From assembly GCA_002439665.1 (NCBI GenBank), contig DJPC01000099.1:507-9954 (forward strand): a stretch of DNA of 9,448 bases. The letters are read 5' to 3'. The stretch comes from Dialister sp. UBA6422 (GTDB lineage: Bacteria; Bacillota; Negativicutes; Veillonellales; Dialisteraceae). The notes below the pieces were generated by a model, which had not been told where the DNA came from, searched no databases, and worked only from the letters and a program-made list of their open reading frames with translations. Shown here in pieces: positions 5,935-9,448 of this stretch. Within the stretch, counting starts at the first letter, position 1. Each line of letters begins with the position of its first letter. The position numbers and the translations under genes are program-made.

Positions 5935-6798
5935 TTATTTTTTTAGTTTGATAAATGGAGATGTAAGATTCGCATCTACGTATTCAACAGATAAGCCCCG
6001 CGCTTTCACATCACCTACCATATTTTCTGCTAATTCAGCTTGTTTTGCCATATCAGCACCATCACCTAATCTGACAGTAATTCCGTCTCTTGTATAAGCA
6101 CGAATATTTCCTGCATTACCAATATTAATTTCAGAAAAAGCCTTTCGCCCATCTTCACTTAAGTGATTCAAAAAATTTAACGCTTTATCTATATCCTCTT
6201 GTTGGACCACATCGCCTAACAGTAGATTTCCAAGCCTTTTTCCAGTGATCATTGGCACATTGACTTTACGGATAGATTGCATAGAATCAATGACCATTCC
6301 CTCTTTATCTAAAAACGCATAACTTAATTCACCCTGTACTACAGCCAATGGAATTCGATCTTCCACACTCACTTCTACTGTTAAAGGAAAATGGCGAGTC
6401 ACCTGCACCTTAGATACACGAATATCATGGGATAGTTTTTCTTCCAGATCTGTACCATTGATTTGCAATACATTGACTGGTTGCTTAATCTCCCCTTCAA
6501 AAAGTACATCATCCATAGTGAGTGATGTAGTACCTGTGAGTTGTATCTCTCCCAGTGGAACCGGTAAGATGAATAATGACAATACACCAAGCAGCACGGC
6601 CGCTAAAAAAACTAACATATATTGCCACCATCCATATATCCTGTATGTTTTGATAGTTTTATGTGGTTTGTGAGCCTCTTCTTCCGGTGGAGGCGTAGGA
6701 GAAGTATTCGGTTTTTCCGTTATAGGTTGCTTTTCTTCTGCTAATTGCTTCGCATGCTGTTCCTTCCGAAATTCATTGAAGCTCTTAAAATTATCCAT
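5935..6798 (-). CDS. ftsQ: Cell division protein FtsQ/DivIB
   Basis: This is a bitopic membrane protein of the divisome that links with FtsL/DivIC and FtsB in other bacteria. The 287-residue sequence has a hydrophilic, proline- and glutamate-rich cytoplasmic tail (1-57). One transmembrane helix follows at about 58-78 (WQYMLVFLAAVLLGVLSLFI). The POTRA domain runs roughly 82-149, from LGEIQLTGTTSLT to VEVSVEDRIP. The FtsQ/DivIB beta domain follows, containing LAVVQGELSYAFLDKEGMVI. The N-terminal tail is moderately long, as in Gram-positive DivIB. An in-frame TAA lies shortly upstream, so ATG 6798 is the only good start, yet its ribosome binding site is poor: AGGA is 13 bases away. It sits 55 bases after ddl and 163 bases before ftsZ. 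Confidence 0.93.
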   Translation of the reverse strand: MDNFKSFNEFRKEQHAKQLAEEKQPITEKPNTSPTPPPEEEAHKPHKTIKTYRIYGWWQYMLVFLAAVLLGVLSLFILPVPLGEIQLTGTTSLTMDDVLFEGEIKQPVNVLQINGTDLEEKLSHDIRVSKVQVTRHFPLTVEVSVEDRIPLAVVQGELSYAFLDKEGMVIDSMQSIRKVNVPMITGKRLGNLLLGDVVQQEDIDKALNFLNHLSEDGRKAFSEINIGNAGNIRAYTRDGITVRLGDGADMAKQAELAENMVGDVKARGLSVEYVDANLTSPFIKLKK

Positions 6799-6835
6799 TT
6801 TTGTAAACCATTCCTGTTACTTAACTATGGTTGTC

Positions 6836-6850
6836 AGCAGACCTCCTGCT
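6836..6850 (-). other. Small hairpin with a Shine-Dalgarno-like loop between ddl and ftsQ
   Basis: The minus strand reads AGCAG, GAGGT, CTGCT: a 5-base perfect stem whose loop is part of AGGAGGT (6841-6847). No ATG, GTG or TTG codon lies at a suitable distance downstream. The ftsQ start is 42 bases further on. No T-tract follows, so it is not an intrinsic terminator. The role is unknown. Confidence 0.3.
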
Positions 6851-6853
6851 TCC

Positions 6854-7789
6854 TTATACTTTGTCCAATCCAGCTTCCATCAAGATCTTCTCACAAAGAG
6901 TAGGAAAATCCATACCGGCTGCTGCAGCTGCTTTAGGCACCAAACTGGTAGATGTCATGCCTGGAATCGAATTGGCTTCTAAAATAAAAGGTTTCCCTTT
7001 CTCGTTGGTTTTAAAATCAAAGCGAACCACTCCCGCACATTCTGCCATGCGATATCCATCTTCTGCCAACTGACACATCTCTTGAGCCAGTTCTTTAGAG
7101 ATAGGAGCTGGCACAATATAATCAGTAGCTCCCTTTGTATATTTAGAATGATAATCATACTGACCAGAATGCGGACAAATCTGAATCACAGGAAGAGCTT
7201 TTCCATCTAGTACACTGACTGTAAATTCATCCCCTTCCAGGAATGATTCTGCCAAAATACGAGGTTCCACCTTGAATACTCGGTCCAAAGCACCTGCAAG
7301 ACTATCTTTATCTTTAACAATTTCAATACCAATGGTTGAGCCTTCACAAGCAGGTTTTAGTACGACAGGCAGAGAAAAATGATCCAAAATATCTTTGGCC
7401 ACGTTTCCTTTTCCATCTTTTAGATAATAGGGCTTAGAATAGGCCATGGGTAAATGTCCTTGCTTAAATAAATGGCTTGTCATAATTTTATCCATCGTAA
7501 TAGCACTGGATGTAACACCAGAGCCAGTATATGGAATGCGAGCCAATTCCAACACACTTTGGATGGTTCCATCTTCCCCATATTTTCCATGAAGCGCAAT
7601 AAAAACTACATCAGCATGTAATTGTTTCAAATTTTCTACTACATGATGAGGATCATATTCCATGGCTGTCACATCATAGCCTAAAGAAGACAATGCTTTT
7701 GCAATTGCAGTACCTGTATTTCTAGATACTGCTGCTTCTGTAGAAGGACCGCCCATAAGTACCACGATTTTACTATCTTTCGTAATCAC
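6854..7789 (-). CDS. ddl: D-alanine--D-alanine ligase
   Basis: Ddl joins two D-alanines with ATP to make the dipeptide that MurF adds to the peptidoglycan precursor. The 311-residue ATP-grasp protein carries family residues at nearly the E. coli DdlB positions: E18 in the GGPSTEAAVS loop, HGKYGEDG (67-74), K145 in LKPACEGS with S151, Y217 in the omega loop YDYHSKYTKG, D258, and the metal ligands E271 and N273 in LEANSIPGMT. The omega-loop tyrosine fits D-Ala-D-Ala rather than D-Ala-D-lactate synthesis. The start is GTG (7789), with AAAAAGGA 8 bases upstream, and it overlaps the murC stop as GTGA, so the two genes are probably translationally coupled. It occupies the place where murB often sits after murC. 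Confidence 0.96.
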   Translation of the reverse strand: MITKDSKIVVLMGGPSTEAAVSRNTGTAIAKALSSLGYDVTAMEYDPHHVVENLKQLHADVVFIALHGKYGEDGTIQSVLELARIPYTGSGVTSSAITMDKIMTSHLFKQGHLPMAYSKPYYLKDGKGNVAKDILDHFSLPVVLKPACEGSTIGIEIVKDKDSLAGALDRVFKVEPRILAESFLEGDEFTVSVLDGKALPVIQICPHSGQYDYHSKYTKGATDYIVPAPISKELAQEMCQLAEDGYRMAECAGVVRFDFKTNEKGKPFILEANSIPGMTSTSLVPKAAAAAGMDFPTLCEKILMEAGLDKV

Positions 7790-9180
7790 TTGTTTATTCC
7801 TTTTTCTTCTACTAATTGAATCAATTCTTCTCCGGCGCGATAAATACTACCTGCGCCCATTGTTATTATCATATCACCTGGTTTAACAAAATCATATAGA
7901 GCTTTTGCCATTTCATTCACATTTTCAACATAGTGAATTTCTTTTCCAGGATGACGCTTTTGTACTAAATCAGGAATCAAATGTCCATCCACACCAGGAA
8001 TCGGTGCTTCACTAGCTGCATAGATATCAGTAAAGAATAATACATCTGCATCATCAAATGCTTCAGCAAATTCTTGCTGTAACAATTGGGTCCTAGAGTA
8101 ACGATGGGGTTGAAAAGCACAAATGATTCTATGATCTCCCGTTTCTCTGGCAGCACGAAGAGTAGCTTCTATTTCAGTAGGATGATGGGCATAATCATCT
8201 ACAATCCATAAATCATGGGCTCTGGACTTTGTCTCAAATCTTCTTTTGACTCCCACAAAATGAGATAGTGCTTCTTTTATAGTTTCAAATGAGATGCCAC
8301 AATATAGACCGGCAATCACTGCACCTAATGCATCACGAATATTATGGGTACCAGGGATCTGCAACTCTATAGTGCCCAAGATCTCCCCACGGTGAACCAC
8401 ATCAAAAAACATATGCTTATTGCTATATCTCTTATGAACAGCTCTATATTCAGCTTGTTCATTCAAACCATAGGTAATCACTTTCTCTTTAACTTTAGGC
8501 AAAATGGCCTGCACACCTTCGCTATCTGTACAAAGAATCGCGACGCCATTAGGATAAGAAATATGACTGATAAATTCAACAAAAGCCTTACGAATATTTT
8601 CCACTGTACCATAATGATCTAAATGATCATCTTCAATATTAGTCACCACCGCCATATAAGTAGAAAATTTCAAGAAAGAGCCATCACTCTCATCAGCTTC
8701 TGCAATTACATAATCTCCCTTTCCCAAAGTAGAATTGCCATGAATGTAATCAGCAGAGGCTCCCAAAACAATCGTTGGATCAGTCTTGGCATCATAAAAA
8801 ATCTGTCCAATCATCGCAGATGTAGTAGATTTTCCATGAGCACCCGCTACCGCAATTCCTTTTCCCCATTGAAAAATAGCTGCTAAAACATCAGACCGAT
8901 GGAAAATAGGAATCCCGTCCTTCTTTGCTTCTAACAACTCTGGATTATCTGGAGAAATGGCAGAAGAAATAATAAGACAATCCGCTCCTCTTACATGGGA
9001 CGCATCATGTCCAATATAAATGGTAGCCCCCTTTTTTCTAAAATCTTCTAGGAAAGGAGAATCATTCATATCAGAACCAGAGATTTCATAACCTTTATCT
9101 AAAAGAATGACAGCAAGAGCTCGCATACCCATGCCACCAATTCCAACAAAATGAAATCTATGATAGGCTTGTAAATCCAT
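7786..9180 (-). CDS. murC: UDP-N-acetylmuramate--L-alanine ligase
   Basis: MurC adds L-alanine to UDP-MurNAc with ATP, the first step of stem-peptide assembly in the cytoplasm. The 464-residue protein has the three Mur-ligase domains: an N-terminal UDP-binding fold with HFVGIGGMGM (10-19), a central ATPase with P-loop GAHGKSTT (113-120), EADESDGS (161-168) and NIEDDHLDHYG (181-191), and a C-terminal domain with DDYAHHPTEI (328-337) and FQPHRYSRT (356-364). The length is normal for MurC. ATG 9180 has AAAGGAAG upstream at good spacing. The gap to the murG stop is 13 bases, and the ddl start overlaps the murC stop, so murG, murC and ddl appear co-transcribed. The serine in the P-loop (KST rather than KTT) is a conservative difference. 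Confidence 0.98.
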   Translation of the reverse strand: MDLQAYHRFHFVGIGGMGMRALAVILLDKGYEISGSDMNDSPFLEDFRKKGATIYIGHDASHVRGADCLIISSAISPDNPELLEAKKDGIPIFHRSDVLAAIFQWGKGIAVAGAHGKSTTSAMIGQIFYDAKTDPTIVLGASADYIHGNSTLGKGDYVIAEADESDGSFLKFSTYMAVVTNIEDDHLDHYGTVENIRKAFVEFISHISYPNGVAILCTDSEGVQAILPKVKEKVITYGLNEQAEYRAVHKRYSNKHMFFDVVHRGEILGTIELQIPGTHNIRDALGAVIAGLYCGISFETIKEALSHFVGVKRRFETKSRAHDLWIVDDYAHHPTEIEATLRAARETGDHRIICAFQPHRYSRTQLLQQEFAEAFDDADVLFFTDIYAASEAPIPGVDGHLIPDLVQKRHPGKEIHYVENVNEMAKALYDFVKPGDMIITMGAGSIYRAGEELIQLVEEKGINK

Positions 9181-9193
9181 AATTTATCTTCCT

Positions 9194-9448
9194 TTATTGA
9201 ATAAGTGACAATGCCATTTTGGCAATTTCCTGTCCTGCCTGGGGTTTACCCAAAGAATATGCTGCCTCTGACATCAAATGTAAAGTGTCTCTATTATCAC
9301 AAAGATCACTAATATCTTGAATCAATTCTTTAGCCGTTACATACTGATCCACAATCATTTTTGCTGCACCAGCTGCCACAAAAACACGCGCATTAAACGT
9401 TTGATGATCTTCTGCTGCATAAGGATATGGGATCAGTATAGAAGGAGG
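9194..9448 (-). CDS. murG: Lipid II synthase MurG, C-terminal part (runs off the right edge)
   Basis: Only the last 84 residues are in the window; the gene begins beyond 9448. The translation opens PPSILIPYPYAAEDHQTFNA, the conserved MurG segment of the UDP-GlcNAc-binding C-terminal lobe, in which PxxxxPYPxAxxxHQxxNA is characteristic. It continues with the GAA-containing helix (VAAGAAKMI) and ends in a short helical tail. MurG transfers GlcNAc from UDP-GlcNAc to lipid I at the inner face of the membrane, giving lipid II. The stop at 9194 is 13 bases before the murC start, in line with an operon. The N-terminal lobe cannot be checked, but the frame is intact throughout the visible part. Confidence 0.95.
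   Translation of the reverse strand, partial: PPSILIPYPYAAEDHQTFNARVFVAAGAAKMIVDQYVTAKELIQDISDLCDNRDTLHLMSEAAYSLGKPQAGQEIAKMALSLIQ

Overview
The window suggests a low-GC Firmicutes-type chromosome. All recognisable genes lie on the minus strand, so transcription runs from high to low coordinates. GmhA and GmhB, which make heptose for lipopolysaccharide or another surface glycan, sit next to Firmicutes-style division and homoserine genes. That mix points to a diderm Firmicute, most likely a member of the Negativicutes (Veillonella, Dialister or Megasphaera-like). The assignment is inferred from gene content and approximate base composition. No rRNA or other marker was available.

Layout in transcription order: (1) 9448-4731 is the end of a division and cell-wall (dcw) cluster: murG (C-terminal part), murC, ddl, ftsQ/divIB and ftsZ, closed by a strong intrinsic terminator at 4684-4719. 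murB and ftsA, often found in this part of the cluster, are absent here. (2) 4660-3079 is a tightly overlapping trio, nrdR, gmhA and gmhB, joined by two ATGA overlaps and ended by a long AT-rich hairpin. (3) 2974-2186 is a stand-alone SpoU/TrmH-family RNA methyltransferase gene between two terminator-like hairpins. (4) 1924-1 is a threonine-branch operon: an ACT-domain protein of the PheB/UPF0735 type, hom, and the 5' part of thrB. These genes overlap and are probably translationally coupled.

How the genes work together: MurG and MurC take part in lipid II and UDP-MurNAc-peptide synthesis. Ddl supplies D-Ala-D-Ala. FtsQ and FtsZ build the divisome. GmhA and GmhB catalyse two steps towards ADP-heptose. 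NrdR represses ribonucleotide reductase genes. Hom and ThrB convert aspartate semialdehyde to phosphohomoserine. The ACT protein may sense an amino acid and, from its helix-turn-helix-like N-terminal part, might regulate the operon.

The intergenic stretches are short. The longest, 1925-2185, holds a terminator, a candidate promoter and an operator-like inverted repeat. The window is mostly housekeeping and I see no phage, transposon, CRISPR or defence system. The observations worth a second look are regulatory: inverted repeats at promoters, a terminator just before nrdR, an unused-looking Shine-Dalgarno sequence before ftsQ, and a possible 12-codon leader before ftsZ.
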